Shown here piece after piece: positions 5,576 to 5,826 of a stretch of 5,826 bases of DNA (positions within the stretch are counted from its first letter, which is position 1; each line of letters opens with the position of its first letter). The stretch covers positions 1 to 5,826 of the forward strand of contig JAJYZL010000040.1 in assembly GCA_021799965.1 (NCBI GenBank), written 5' to 3'. The notes below the pieces were generated by a model. That model worked only from the letters and a program-made list of their open reading frames with translations, did not search any database and was not told the origin of the DNA. This DNA is from a bacterium (GTDB lineage Bacteria; Patescibacteriota; Minisyncoccia; UBA6257; 02-FULL-45-10c). Made by a program: the position numbers and the translations under genes.

Positions 5576-5826
5576 CTATATACAGCTTTTTACTTTCTCA
5601 ACTATATCATCTAATTTCCAGTCTGTTTTTATAAGATAATAAGAAGGCTCCAATTCTGTTACCGCTTTTGTGATTTTGTCGTCTGCGGATAAATTAGTAA
5701 GCAGAATAACATTAGCCTTTTTGCCCCATGGATCCTGTCTTAATTTTTTAAACATAGTAATGCCATCCATTTTAGGCATAACTATATCCAGTAAAATTAA
5801 ATCGGGCTTATTTTTCAAAGCTAAAG
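5576..5826 (-). CDS. Response regulator receiver (CheY-like) protein, N-terminus off window
   Basis: A phospho-acceptor receiver domain of two-component signalling, cut by the right edge. The reading frame stays open to 5826, so an apparent TTG start at 5818 is not the real one; about 40 N-terminal residues, including the acidic pair that binds magnesium, are missing. Visible features: the phosphorylation Asp in LILLDIVMPKMDG, the switch Thr in NVILLTNLS, and the conserved Lys in YYLIKTDW. After a final helix (LDDIVEKVKSC) the protein ends in TAG with no output domain, so it is a stand-alone receiver acting through protein partners. No histidine kinase is in view. It is the first visible gene of the leftward cluster with the membrane protein and aldolase. 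Confidence 0.88.
   Translation of the reverse strand, partial: LALKNKPDLILLDIVMPKMDGITMFKKLRQDPWGKKANVILLTNLSADDKITKAVTELEPSYYLIKTDWKLDDIVEKVKSCI

Overview
The window looks like a piece of a low-GC bacterial genome of the Patescibacteria/CPR type (Parcubacteria-like). This is an inference. It rests on the compact AT-rich layout, nearly absent Shine-Dalgarno sequences, a coiled-coil lytic transglycosylase, a short polytopic membrane protein of no recognised family, and a release factor lacking its N-terminal domain. The standard bacterial code fits: no gene needs an in-frame TGA, tryptophan is TGG, and the seven visible genes stop with TAA (4) or TAG (3).

Layout. Positions 1-382 hold no convincing gene but contain consecutive hairpins at 125-256. 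A promoter (383-411) drives rpmE (ribosomal protein L31), probably as a nearly leaderless mRNA starting at the ATG at 420. A strong terminator (685-723) follows. Next comes a short inverted-repeat element at 746-860, flanked by 6-bp direct repeats ATGGAT. It sits exactly on the start codon of prfA (release factor 1, 861-1589), and the duplication regenerates the ATG. The RF1 protein keeps the codon-recognition and GGQ domains but lacks domain 1. A bidirectional terminator (1597-1625) separates prfA from the leftward genes.

All remaining genes read on the minus strand. In transcription order they are: a CheY-like receiver protein running off the right edge, a five-helix membrane protein, a class II fructose-bisphosphate-type aldolase (gaps of 21 and 11 nt, so a likely operon), then rplY/ctc (ribosomal protein L25) with its own promoter inside the 3' end of the aldolase gene. 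A perfect 12-bp terminator hairpin ends rplY. It abuts an extended -10 promoter for the last gene, an exported CwlO/PcsB-like coiled coil fused to a lytic transglycosylase domain.

Functionally the window mixes translation (L31, RF1, L25), central carbon metabolism (aldolase), cell-wall remodelling and an unassigned signalling/membrane pair. The most notable observation is the MITE-like insertion that landed in the prfA start codon while preserving it.
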